Positions 5,736 through 12,776 of a stretch of DNA of 15,377 bases are shown piece after piece. This DNA is from Candidatus Woykebacteria bacterium RIFCSPLOWO2_01_FULL_43_14 (lineage in GTDB: Bacteria > Patescibacteriota > Microgenomatia > Woykebacterales > 2-01-FULL-43-14). Where the stretch lies: the NCBI GenBank assembly GCA_001816835.1, contig MHDB01000029.1, positions 1 to 15,377 of the forward strand, written 5' to 3'. The position numbers and the translations under genes were made by a program. How positions within the stretch are numbered: position 1 is the stretch's first letter; the number at the start of each line of letters is the position of its first letter. Under the pieces are notes generated by a model, which was not told the DNA's origin, searched no databases, and saw only the letters and a list, made by a program, of their open reading frames with translations.

Positions 5736-7541
5736 ATGAACGGACCACCGCGATCGCGAGCTTATCCGTTGAAAATCCTAGGTTTTCTAGGACTTGGACT
5801 GCTTATTCTCATTGGGACTGCTTTTTTAACTGATTTTCTTAAGAAACCGGCAGCCTCGCTACCTTTAGCTCAGGTCCGGCCAACCCAGATTCCTGAGGTT
5901 GTCACAGCACCTGAGCCTAAGTGTGACGAGCCTACTTATCGGCTAAACGGTTGGGAGCATGAGGGCTACTTAGACGACAACCCAGTTATGTTCCCGTTCC
6001 AGGGAACCCCCAACTGGCTCACAGTCGAGCTTGTTTGTGACGGCGAAACAGTTTCCACCGAAGGGAACTTGGAAATTCTTGATACATCGGGCGGGACGCT
6101 TTTTGAGGAAATCATAGCGCCGGGTAAGACCTTTCAGGTTAAGACCGGAAACACTCCTGAATTTCCCGGGTTGTTTGGCTTTAAGTTCCAGCTTGTTGAG
6201 GGATTCCATGACTTAGTTTTGCGGGTTAATGGTCAGGGGTGGCCGATTAAGTTCCAGACTAGGAATAATGTCCTAGACTGGGGTTCGGTGGTCGCTTCCG
6301 ACCAAGCACCTTCAACGACGTCAGAGGTGAAGCAAGTCCTCCTTAATAATGAACGAGCCAAGTACGCGCTCAATAAGATTGCCGGGATTACCGATACTTC
6401 CAAGTGTCGGGTGGCCCAGCGTCGGAACACTGTGGAGTTCGAAATGCTTTGGATGGACGCCAACTTAGTCATTGGCGTCCAAGAAAAAGTCCCGGCTGGT
6501 AAATGGGTTTGGCTTGTTGTCTGTGAAGTGGAAGAAGGCAATCAGGTGGTGGAGAAGACTATCCCCATCAACCCTGACTGCTTCAATCCACAGGGTCTTC
6601 CTCCAGGAAAGGGACCAGGTGGTCCAGTGGCAACTCCGGTTCGGCCAGGAGTGGTTGTTACGCCGACGATCGTGGTTCGGATTTATTCCGAATCCCCGAC
6701 GCCGGAACCGACTGCTACTGCACCGTTACCACCCACCGAAAGACCTGGCATCACGATTGTTGTTGTGACTCCTTCGACTACACCGGCACCGCCTCCGACA
6801 ACGGCTCCGGTAACTGGTACCATCACGATTGTGAAATGGCATCACGACTTTTATTCGAGCCCGCGCTTGCCAGAAGCGGGTGCGAAGCTTGAGGTGTTAG
6901 ATGCAAGCTGTTCGACAGTCTTGCAGTCCAAGAACAGTGGGGCAATTCTACCGTTCGTGGTCACGCCAGGCACTTATTGCGCTCGAGTGGTCTTTGCCAG
7001 AGAAAAGGGAGATCCGATTCTCAAGACTGAACTTGGTCAAACTGTGACTTATACAAATGGGAGTGTTATTGTCACCCAAAGGGTGACGGTGGCAGCTGGA
7101 CAAGTCGTCGCTGTAGAATTTGACAATGTCAGTCGGGTTGCTATTCAGGAGGTGGCTTCTCCATCACCCGTCCCCGTAGCACCCGCAGCGTCTACGCAAA
7201 CTTTGGCTCCGGTGATCAGCCCGACTCCAATGCCGGCGACACCGACGTTTCATTTCCAGTTGGCGACCATTCCGCCGCCGACAACGACACCGGGACCGAC
7301 TTTTACACCATGTTGCGTTGCAACACCACAGTTCAGTCCGGCTCCGACTTTTGTACCAAGTGTAGCCGCAAGCTACACAGCGATCTGGACCCCTCAGCCA
7401 ACTCCGACCAGACCGCCTTTGCCACCGACCCCAGTCCAGACAACACCAACTATGGTGTCGACTGCGGTCTTACCAACCAGCACTCCGGCTCCGAATGCCA
7501 CTGCTGGACCGAAGCCTACTAACACATCCTTTGCGGGGTAG
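5736..7541 (+). CDS. Anchored extracellular protein with a Pro/Thr-rich stalk
   Basis: No family is recognised for the whole 601-aa protein. Residues 11-34 form a single N-terminal membrane anchor after a basic start, so most of the protein should lie outside the cell. Domains: a Cys-containing beta-rich region (about 60-180; C63 and C101), a second one (about 195-285; C224 and C263), a Pro/Thr/Val-rich linker (about 290-360), a compact beta domain resembling the carboxypeptidase-regulatory or SpaA-like fold (about 360-470; C392 and C415), and a long Pro/Thr/Ser-rich tail (about 475-601) with a CC pair at 526-527. Even numbers of Cys per domain suggest disulfides. The ribosome site is AAGGAG (5721-5726). 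There is no LPxTG motif. The tail is a likely stalk or glycosylation region, and its codons are noticeably GC-richer than neighbouring genes. Confidence 0.85.
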   Translation: MNGPPRSRAYPLKILGFLGLGLLILIGTAFLTDFLKKPAASLPLAQVRPTQIPEVVTAPEPKCDEPTYRLNGWEHEGYLDDNPVMFPFQGTPNWLTVELVCDGETVSTEGNLEILDTSGGTLFEEIIAPGKTFQVKTGNTPEFPGLFGFKFQLVEGFHDLVLRVNGQGWPIKFQTRNNVLDWGSVVASDQAPSTTSEVKQVLLNNERAKYALNKIAGITDTSKCRVAQRRNTVEFEMLWMDANLVIGVQEKVPAGKWVWLVVCEVEEGNQVVEKTIPINPDCFNPQGLPPGKGPGGPVATPVRPGVVVTPTIVVRIYSESPTPEPTATAPLPPTERPGITIVVVTPSTTPAPPPTTAPVTGTITIVKWHHDFYSSPRLPEAGAKLEVLDASCSTVLQSKNSGAILPFVVTPGTYCARVVFAREKGDPILKTELGQTVTYTNGSVIVTQRVTVAAGQVVAVEFDNVSRVAIQEVASPSPVPVAPAASTQTLAPVISPTPMPATPTFHFQLATIPPPTTTPGPTFTPCCVATPQFSPAPTFVPSVAASYTAIWTPQPTPTRPPLPPTPVQTTPTMVSTAVLPTSTPAPNATAGPKPTNTSFAG

Positions 7542-7573
7542 GTCAGTAGGAAACTTTTAGGAAAGAGAGATCA

Positions 7574-7628
7574 GGTAGGAATGAGTTTTAGCTTTTTAGC
7601 TAGCTCATTCCTACCAAACTTATTTTTT
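7574..7628 (+). terminator. Strong intrinsic terminator of the envelope operon
   Basis: GGTAGGAATGAG (7574-7585) and CTCATTCCTACC (7604-7615) make a perfect 12-bp stem, with an inner TAGCT/AGCTA stem. TTATTTTTT follows a few bases after it. It lies 33 nt after the stop codon at 7541. Confidence 0.75.
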
Positions 7629-7701
7629 GTAACTAGAAAAAGCCGCAATTAGTTGATCTAAGATTGTGACCTTTTCTAGATACGAATACACAAATTTAAG
7701 A

Positions 7702-7776
7702 TTAGGTTTTAGGTTGTGGGTTTTAGGTTGTAGTAAAAGTTTTTCTACAACCTGCCTACTACTAACTATAACCTAG
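7702..7776. repeat. ORF-less copy of the TAGGTTGTAG inverted-repeat element
   Basis: TAGGTTGTAG (7724-7733) and CTACAACCT (7745-7753) form a hairpin with an 11-nt loop. Bases 7711-7727 are the exact reverse complement of 3714-3730 in the right arm of the four-helix-bundle element. The right side continues with degenerate CTACTACTAA and CTATAACCTAG units. No ORF lies between the arms, so this looks like an empty or collapsed relative of the 3316-3730 element. It sits between the terminator and the DUF11 gene. Confidence 0.65.
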
Positions 7777-7781
7777 CTCAG

Positions 7782-7790
7782 AAGGAGGTG
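7782..7790 (+). promoter_or_regulatory. Consensus Shine-Dalgarno site of the DUF11 gene
   Basis: AAGGAGGTG is a full-length match to the anti-Shine-Dalgarno sequence and precedes a GTG start at 7796. It is the strongest ribosome site in the window, suggesting high translation. No convincing promoter was found between 7629 and 7781. Confidence 0.8.
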
Positions 7791-7795
7791 AAAAA

Positions 7796-9253
7796 GTGAA
7801 TATATTAAGTAAAATTTTAATGACAATCTTTCTAGTTTTAGGTCTAGGTGTGACCTTGCCTTTTGTTAACCAATTGGTAAAGGCTCAGACCCCAGCTCTA
7901 ACTATGACTCACACGGCTGATCGGAGGACTGCTCAGCCAGGCGAAACGATCAACTACACAGTTACCGTGACCAACGTTTCTTCTAGCACAGTGACCAACA
8001 TGTTTATGATGAGCCCTATCACCAATGGGACTTATACTTTAGGCTCAGGGGTTGTGGTAAAAACTAATCCGTCTATTCAGGTTGCTACTCCAGATACTTG
8101 GTATTCAACAGGTCTGGATAACTTCGGTACACTTAACCCAGGTGGGGTGATGACCGTTACTTACAAAGCTATTGTCAACAGCGGTGCTGCCAATGGTTCT
8201 TATGTTCAATCTGCCGCTCAGATCTGGGCAGATCAGCAGTCAGCTTTTAATGTCACAGCTTCCACACAAATACTTAACAATCCGATTCTTTGTTCTAGCA
8301 TAACTGCTGATAAGAATCAGGTTGTTCCAGGTGATACTGTGGAATTCTCCATGAGGTTATGCAATAACGGTAACACTGTATTGCACAACGTAGTAATTAG
8401 AGGTTGGGTACCAAACGTGAACAATCCTCTTTCCACATACGTTTCTGGTTCTACTACGGCTTCTCGAAGTGGGGTAATTACTCAGCTTCCTGACACTTGG
8501 ATTAACACTCAAACTCCAATAGTTATTGGAGATCTCAATCCAGGGGTGGAAGTATTCGTAAAGTATCGAGTAAGAGTGAACAACTCCCTTGCTGCTGGTA
8601 CGATACTTGAGGCTATTAACCAGTCTCGAAGTGACGAAACACCTGAGACACAATGTGCTGTTCAAGTAAAAGTGGTTGCCCCAGCCGGGGCTCCTGCGGT
8701 AACACTCGTTTCTAACCCAGTCTTGAGTGTTCGTAAATTTGTCGTTTACTCTGGAAAAGAATACAGTATTGTTCTTCCAAGAGACGTTAAAAAGTTCAAC
8801 AAAAATGAGGAAGTTCTTTACCGAATGAAGGTTGAGAACTCTACTGATCAAGTTGCTAAGGACGTCAAACTTACAGACGTGATTGCTGATCCTAAGTATC
8901 TTGATTATGTTTCGAACAACCTTAACGGGACTTGGGACGTTGGTAACAATACTTTCAGCGTCAGCTTTGGGGACATCGCCGCCAAAACAACTCGAACGAT
9001 TGACGTTACCTTCAAGGTAAAAAACAACATTCCCACAGTTTGTGACGTTGAACAGCGAAACTTTGTAACAGTTACTTCAAACAACGCTGGTGAGCACAAA
9101 GCGGATGCAAACATCACAGTTTGTGTTCCTTCAGCTCAAGCCAAAGTCACCGCTAAGCAAGTCAAAGAGTTGCCAAAGGCTGGTGGGGAAGTATTCCTTA
9201 CCTTAGGCCTGGCTCCAATTGGAGTGCTACTAAGAAAGTTCAAGATCGTTTAA
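7796..9253 (+). CDS. Secreted DUF11-repeat surface protein with LPKAG sorting-like tail
   Basis: This 485-aa surface protein starts with a signal peptide (hydrophobic 7-24, likely cleavage after VKA at 30). Three beta-sandwich DUF11-like (conserved repeat) domains follow, at about 32-157, 162-290 and 305-440, with typical strings such as QPGETINYTVTVTNVS, VVPGDTVEFSMRLCNNG and NEEVLYRMKVENST. The C-terminus has LPKAG (459-463), a hydrophobic stretch and a basic RKFK end, the layout of a sortase substrate. No sortase gene is in the window, so the tail could also be a simple membrane anchor. The GTG start follows a perfect ribosome site. Such DUF11 proteins are commonly structural surface or adhesive proteins; a specific partner cannot be named. 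Confidence 0.88.
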   Translation: MNILSKILMTIFLVLGLGVTLPFVNQLVKAQTPALTMTHTADRRTAQPGETINYTVTVTNVSSSTVTNMFMMSPITNGTYTLGSGVVVKTNPSIQVATPDTWYSTGLDNFGTLNPGGVMTVTYKAIVNSGAANGSYVQSAAQIWADQQSAFNVTASTQILNNPILCSSITADKNQVVPGDTVEFSMRLCNNGNTVLHNVVIRGWVPNVNNPLSTYVSGSTTASRSGVITQLPDTWINTQTPIVIGDLNPGVEVFVKYRVRVNNSLAAGTILEAINQSRSDETPETQCAVQVKVVAPAGAPAVTLVSNPVLSVRKFVVYSGKEYSIVLPRDVKKFNKNEEVLYRMKVENSTDQVAKDVKLTDVIADPKYLDYVSNNLNGTWDVGNNTFSVSFGDIAAKTTRTIDVTFKVKNNIPTVCDVEQRNFVTVTSNNAGEHKADANITVCVPSAQAKVTAKQVKELPKAGGEVFLTLGLAPIGVLLRKFKIV

Positions 9254-9278
9254 CACTACACGGTAAACATTTTTAGCT

Positions 9279-9307
9279 AAACTACCCCGCCAAAGGCGGG
9301 GTAGTTT
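9279..9307 (+). terminator. 13-bp hairpin behind the DUF11 gene
   Basis: AAACTACCCCGCC (9279-9291) and GGCGGGGTAGTTT (9295-9307) form a perfect stem with an AAA loop. The only T run is the TTT inside the stem, so it is a terminator-like palindrome rather than a textbook terminator. It ends 8 nt before the rho -35 box. Confidence 0.55.
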
Positions 9308-9315
9308 GGTGTCTA

Positions 9316-9344
9316 TTGACAGGAATATGTTTATGTGGTCTAAT
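9316..9344 (+). promoter_or_regulatory. Promoter of rho
   Basis: Perfect TTGACA (9316-9321), 17-nt spacer, then TCTAAT (9339-9344) preceded by TGG, an extended form. Transcription should start near 9351, leaving a leader of about 33 nt. No Shine-Dalgarno site precedes the ATG at 9384. Confidence 0.7.
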
Positions 9345-9383
9345 TGAAAAGGTAAACCCTTCCTTTAGATTTTTCCAATTTAT

Positions 9384-10676
9384 ATGCTAAAAAAAGTCGC
9401 GCCAATGCCTGAGTCAAAAGATCAGGAATCAAATAAAACTGAAGTTTCTCCCCAGATTATCGATCTTGAACCCAAAGAAGTTTTAGGTACAGGAGTTCCA
9501 GAAGCAATTGAGCCTTTGAAGGCCGAAGCTCCGGTTGGTCGATATGAGCCTGTAAGACCTGGGGCAGAGATTGTCGGAAAAGGAGTCTTAGAAGTCATGG
9601 CTGATGGCTATGGTTTTCTGCGCGCGTCTGGAATGTACCCAGGACAGAACGATATTTATATTTCTCAATCCCAAATCAGGCGGTTTGATATCCGACCTGG
9701 GGATGAGGTTGAAGGGGTAGTAAGACCACCCAAAGATATGGAACGCTATAACGGCATGCTCAAAGTAACTAAGATCAATGATGTTGAACCAGAGAAGTTA
9801 GCTCGTCGCGCTAGGTTTGAGACTTTGACAGCGATATATCCAGATAAGCTAATGAAGTTAGAAACCGGAGCTAAGCCACTTTCAACTCGGCTAATTGATA
9901 TTGTCGCGCCCATTGGCTATGGACAGAGGGGGATGATTGTTTCCCCACCAAAAGCGGGTAAGACAACGGTCCTTAAAGAAATTGCCACTGGAATTACGAC
10001 TAATCACCCCGAAGTCCATTTGATGGCGGTGCTTATAGGGGAGAGACCTGAGGAAGTTACGGATATTAGCCGAAGTGTCAAAGGTGAAGTGATGGCTTCA
10101 AATTTTGATGAGCCGGCGGAGAATCAGGCCAAAATAGCTGAGATGTCCTTAGAGAGGGCGAAAAGGCTCGTAGAGACTGGAAAAGACGTGGTGATACTGC
10201 TGGATAGCATGACCAGACTTGCCAGAGCGTATAACCTTTGTTTACCACCTTCTGGTAGGACTTTGAGTGGTGGTTTTGACCCTGTTGCTCTGTACCCCCC
10301 AAAGAAGTTTTTTGGTGCCGCCCGTAATTTTGAGGGTGGTGGTTCTTTGACTATTATCGCCACAGCCCTAATTGATACTGGTTCCAGGATGGATGACCTT
10401 GTTTACGAGGAGTTCAAAGGGACAGGCAACATGGAGCTACACTTAGAACGCACTTTGGCTGAAAGACGAATTTTCCCTTCGATCGATGTATCCCGTTCCA
10501 GTACCCGGAATGAGGAATTGCTCATTGGGGCTGAGGAACTTAAGAAAGTCTATCGACTCCGTCGTATGCTTGAAACCCTCAACGATCTTGAGAGAACACA
10601 GCTTTTACTCGAAAGACTGTCAAAAACCTCGTCTAATAAAGAATTCTTCGAAACTCTTCACAAAGACGTGAGTTAG
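9384..10676 (+). CDS. rho: Transcription termination factor Rho
   Basis: Rho is the hexameric RNA-dependent ATPase/translocase that ends transcription. At 430 aa it is near the usual length. About 60 N-terminal residues are acidic and low in complexity, a lineage-specific extension replacing the usual N-terminal part. The RNA-binding cold-shock-like domain spans about 64-135 (VLEVMADGYGFLR; IYISQSQIRRFDIRPGD). The ATPase core has QRGMIVSPPKAGKTT (181-195, Walker A), VVILLDS (269-275, Walker B), the LSGGFDP Q-loop (294-300), FFGAARNFEGGGSLTI (309-324) and EEFKGTGNMEL (342-352). All core motifs are present, so the protein should be active. A second ATG at 9405 is possible, but neither ATG has a ribosome site. 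Identification is secure. Confidence 0.97.
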   Translation: MLKKVAPMPESKDQESNKTEVSPQIIDLEPKEVLGTGVPEAIEPLKAEAPVGRYEPVRPGAEIVGKGVLEVMADGYGFLRASGMYPGQNDIYISQSQIRRFDIRPGDEVEGVVRPPKDMERYNGMLKVTKINDVEPEKLARRARFETLTAIYPDKLMKLETGAKPLSTRLIDIVAPIGYGQRGMIVSPPKAGKTTVLKEIATGITTNHPEVHLMAVLIGERPEEVTDISRSVKGEVMASNFDEPAENQAKIAEMSLERAKRLVETGKDVVILLDSMTRLARAYNLCLPPSGRTLSGGFDPVALYPPKKFFGAARNFEGGGSLTIIATALIDTGSRMDDLVYEEFKGTGNMELHLERTLAERRIFPSIDVSRSSTRNEELLIGAEELKKVYRLRRMLETLNDLERTQLLLERLSKTSSNKEFFETLHKDVS

Positions 10677-10787
10677 ATCATATAAACTATCAGCAGACCT
10701 GACCAGCCGTCCAATAAAACTCATTAATTTTCTTTATCAGTCAGTTAATTAAGTAATCCTACCCTCATCAAATGATTTGGTTGCCTA

Positions 10788-10796
10788 TGATATACT
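10788..10796 (+). promoter_or_regulatory. Extended -10 promoter of the LysM/M23 gene
   Basis: TGA followed by TATACT (10791-10796) is an extended -10, with the ATG at 10816. The leader would be about 13 nt with no ribosome site. No good -35 is seen, as is common for extended -10 promoters. Confidence 0.55.
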
Positions 10797-10815
10797 ATGG
10801 TGAATACAAAACAAT

Positions 10816-12036
10816 ATGTCTTACCAACCGCTCAGAAATTTTGCTAGGATTAAATCATCCCTTAAACGAATGCTTTCAAGGGTTAGGATTTTAGCCCCAA
10901 AAATTTCTCCTAAGCCTTCTCTAGATGACCTCTCAAATCTAAACTTTGGAGGTCTCTTAAGTTTCATAATAAGCCTCTCGTTAGAAGTGGTGAAGTTTAT
11001 TTTTGTCTTAACGGTTTATTCCCAAAAGAAGACCTTGAATGGCCTGCTTCGAATAGAAAAATCCAAAAATTGGTTCAAGAAATGGCTGATGTGGCGTCGT
11101 GGTGTGCTTTTCCGTCCCGCAACCCACGGGGGAGTAGTTATCTTGTCAGTTTTAGTTGTCGGCATCGCCAGTGCTTTTGGAGGCAATCAGATAGAAGCGA
11201 CGAGTATAAGCCCCACTGAAGGTGGTTTGCTTATAGCTGGGACCACTTCTGAGACCATTATTCCCGAAGACCGAGTTCGTTCAGAGATCGTAACTCATGT
11301 AGTTATGGGTGGTGAAACCCTAGGAGCCATTGCCAAAAAATACGAAGTAAACGTAGAGAGTATACAGTGGCTGAACAAGCTTCAAAACGTTAATGAGATT
11401 GCTCCTGGCGATGAACTTCGAATCCCGCCACTAAGTGGTGTAGTTCATAAAGTTCAATCAGGGGATAACATTGATTCTATCGCTAAAAAGTATCAAGCCA
11501 ATACTCAGGCAATTGTGGACTACCCCTTTAACTACCTAGATGATTCTTTTGCCCTTCGGGTTGGCCAAGAGCTTGTTGTTCCTGAAGGAGTTCCACCAGC
11601 TGCGCCCAAGCCAAAACCAGTTACGCCCACTTACCTTGCTAATGGCGGTAGTGCCTCGCCTAAGGCCAACGCTGGAGCGAGTGGTAAGTTTCTCTGGCCA
11701 ACCAGTGGTGACATTAGTCAGTACCCTGTTTGGTATCATATGGCTGTCGATATTGCCAATAGCGCTGCTCCTGGTGTAGCGGTTGCGGACTCAGGGACAG
11801 TCACTTTGGTCCAATACTTGAGATGGGGTTATGGATACCACGTTATCGTTGATCACGGCAATGGTTATCAGACGCTTTATGCTCACATGAATAGAATTTA
11901 TGTCAATCCTGGAGATAAAATAGCCAAAGGGCGAACTTTAGGTCAGATGGGTTCAACAGGCCGTTCAACAGGCACCCACCTTCACTTCGAAATCCGCAAA
12001 GCCGGCGTCACCCTCAATCCACTTTCCTACTTTTAG
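10816..12036 (+). CDS. Membrane protein with two LysM domains and an M23 peptidase domain
   Basis: This is a probable cell-wall hydrolase acting outside the membrane. The 406-aa protein has a basic N-terminus, a hydrophobic segment (about 46-67), a second one (about 105-122), two LysM peptidoglycan-binding domains (about 158-204 and 209-256), a Pro/Ala-rich linker and a C-terminal M23 metallopeptidase domain (about 291-406). The M23 zinc and catalytic residues look intact: YHMAVDIA (H308, D312), YAHM (H357) and GTHLHFE (H388, H390). M23 enzymes cleave peptidoglycan cross-links, so a role in wall remodelling or cell separation is likely. Two membrane segments before the LysM domains are unusual compared with a single anchor. 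It is transcribed alone and leaves a long palindrome-rich gap behind it. Confidence 0.93.
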   Translation: MSYQPLRNFARIKSSLKRMLSRVRILAPKISPKPSLDDLSNLNFGGLLSFIISLSLEVVKFIFVLTVYSQKKTLNGLLRIEKSKNWFKKWLMWRRGVLFRPATHGGVVILSVLVVGIASAFGGNQIEATSISPTEGGLLIAGTTSETIIPEDRVRSEIVTHVVMGGETLGAIAKKYEVNVESIQWLNKLQNVNEIAPGDELRIPPLSGVVHKVQSGDNIDSIAKKYQANTQAIVDYPFNYLDDSFALRVGQELVVPEGVPPAAPKPKPVTPTYLANGGSASPKANAGASGKFLWPTSGDISQYPVWYHMAVDIANSAAPGVAVADSGTVTLVQYLRWGYGYHVIVDHGNGYQTLYAHMNRIYVNPGDKIAKGRTLGQMGSTGRSTGTHLHFEIRKAGVTLNPLSYF

Positions 12037-12080
12037 AAGTACGTAGTAAATAGTATGTAGTTGGATCTCTCTTCCTCGTC

Positions 12081-12150
12081 ATTCTGGCTTGTCCAGAATC
12101 TATCCTTCCCTCGAAGGAGGGTGCTTGTTCTTTTGTGCCGCCAAAAGAAC
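12081..12150. repeat. REP-like palindromes
   Basis: In order: ATTCTGG-CTTGT-CCAGAAT (12081-12099); a CCCTC/GAGGG hairpin shortly after; and GTTCTTTTG-TGCCGC-CAAAAGAAC (12127-12150, perfect 9-bp stem). These resemble dispersed intergenic palindromes seen in several bacterial groups. No ORF uses them. The gap from 12037 also opens with a degenerate GTAGT-rich stretch (12042-12062) like the repeats near 3320 and 7720. Confidence 0.55.
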
Positions 12151-12181
12151 CAAAAGCTCTTTTGCAGTGAAACCTGCACCT

Positions 12182-12293
12182 AAAGATACAGATTTCTCTA
12201 GCGGGGAACCCCTCTGGAATTCCTGCACTTCGTGCTAGTCAGTTCCAGCTTCCCCTGTACAAGAAGCCCGTATCTTTCCCCAGCCAAGCTGGG
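12182..12293. other. Nested inverted repeats forming one extended hairpin, plus an adjoining hairpin
   Basis: Four stems are nested on one axis: AAAGATAC (12182-12189) with GTATCTTT (12270-12277); GGGGAA (12203-12208) with TTCCCC (12250-12255); CTGGAA (12214-12219) with TTCCAG (12243-12248); GCAC (12225-12228) with GTGC (12232-12235). A further CCCAGC-CAA-GCTGGG hairpin lies at 12279-12293. It could be a structured RNA, a decayed palindromic mobile element, or part of a long 3' UTR of the M23 gene. The rest of the gap (12294-12361) shows only a weak AAGTTT/AAACTT pair. Confidence 0.5.
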
Positions 12294-12361
12294 TCGGCTC
12301 AAGTTTCAAAAGCAAAAACTTAAAACACTTTGGAATCAGGGTAACTTTGTAGTTAAAAAAG

Positions 12362-12407
12362 AAGCCCCAGGTCCGTACGGTTTCCCGAAACGGTCCTGGG
12401 GCTTTTT
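12362..12407. terminator. Bidirectional intrinsic terminator
   Basis: AAGCCCCAGG (12362-12371) and CCTGGGGCTT (12395-12404) form a 10-bp stem with further pairing inside. On the plus strand TTTTTG follows; on the minus strand CTTCTTTTTT follows. It would end the minus-strand gene 12422-12703 (stop codon 17 nt away) and any transcript running on from the LysM/M23 gene. Confidence 0.8.
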
Positions 12408-12421
12408 GTCTTCCTTTCTTC

Positions 12422-12703
12422 CTAGCTTGGCGGGACTTGGGTGGTTAGTCCAAGTTCGTACGCTTCCCTCCAGATAGACAGCACAAGGTTGTCAATCTGA
12501 CCGAAGCGCTTGTAGCTTTGTAGGAGATTGCCAGTTTCCTCCTGGGTCTGATCTATGGGGTGGGGGTAGTCGACCGGAACGCTGATGACATTGTGGCCAG
12601 CGGCGATGACCTGCAGACGTGGAATGTGGATTGAGTCCCATTTGTCCCCGTACTTGCCATTGTAGTTAAGGAAATGCGCGTCGCACTCCTCAGACCACAT
12701 CAT
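12422..12703 (-). CDS. Small hypothetical protein, 93 aa
   Basis: No family is recognised. I place the start at the ATG at 12703 (a second ATG follows directly). A longer frame beginning with TTG at 12739 would start inside the promoter. Reality is supported by a matched minus-strand promoter (CTGACA, 17 nt, TATACT) about 18 nt before the ATG and by the terminator just behind the stop. The protein is soluble and Trp/Tyr-containing, with a plausible mixed alpha/beta composition: SIHIPRLQVIAAGHNV, then a Pro-rich turn VPVDYPHP, then an amphipathic helix-rich end. No ribosome site is visible, which fits the short-leader genes of this window. It is divergent from obg. Confidence 0.6.
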   Translation of the reverse strand: MMWSEECDAHFLNYNGKYGDKWDSIHIPRLQVIAAGHNVISVPVDYPHPIDQTQEETGNLLQSYKRFGQIDNLVLSIWREAYELGLTTQVPPS

Positions 12704-12720
12704 CGGCCCAAACCAGAAAT

Positions 12721-12770
12721 AGTATAAACCTATAGTCAAGGGTTGTCAGATACGAATTATCTGTTATACT
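12721..12770. promoter_or_regulatory. Divergent promoters of obg and the 12422-12703 gene
   Basis: Plus strand: TTGTCA (12743-12748), 16 nt, TATACT (12765-12770) preceded by TGT; the obg ATG is 6 nt later, so obg mRNA is probably leaderless. Minus strand: CTGACA (12744-12749), 17 nt, TATACT (12721-12726). The two -35 boxes overlap on opposite strands, so only one polymerase could occupy them at a time. Confidence 0.65.
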
Positions 12771-12776
12771 TCACCC

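Noticed and set aside
6472..6768. Open frame of 98 codons inside the Pro/Thr-rich protein gene
   Set aside because: It lies in another frame of a well-supported gene, has Arg/Lys/Leu-rich shadow composition and no ribosome site.
7310..7522. Cys-containing 70-codon frame resembling a zinc-ribbon start (CNTTVQSGSDFCTKC)
   Set aside because: It is an out-of-frame reading of the Pro/Thr-rich tail; the CxxC look comes from the repetitive codons, and no ribosome site precedes it.
12232..12477. 81-codon plus-strand frame
   Set aside because: It crosses the nested palindrome and the bidirectional terminator, and has low-complexity basic composition.
12704..12739. TTG start at 12739 for the small minus-strand gene
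   Set aside because: It would start upstream of the -10 box of the gene's own promoter; ATG at 12703 fits the predicted transcript.
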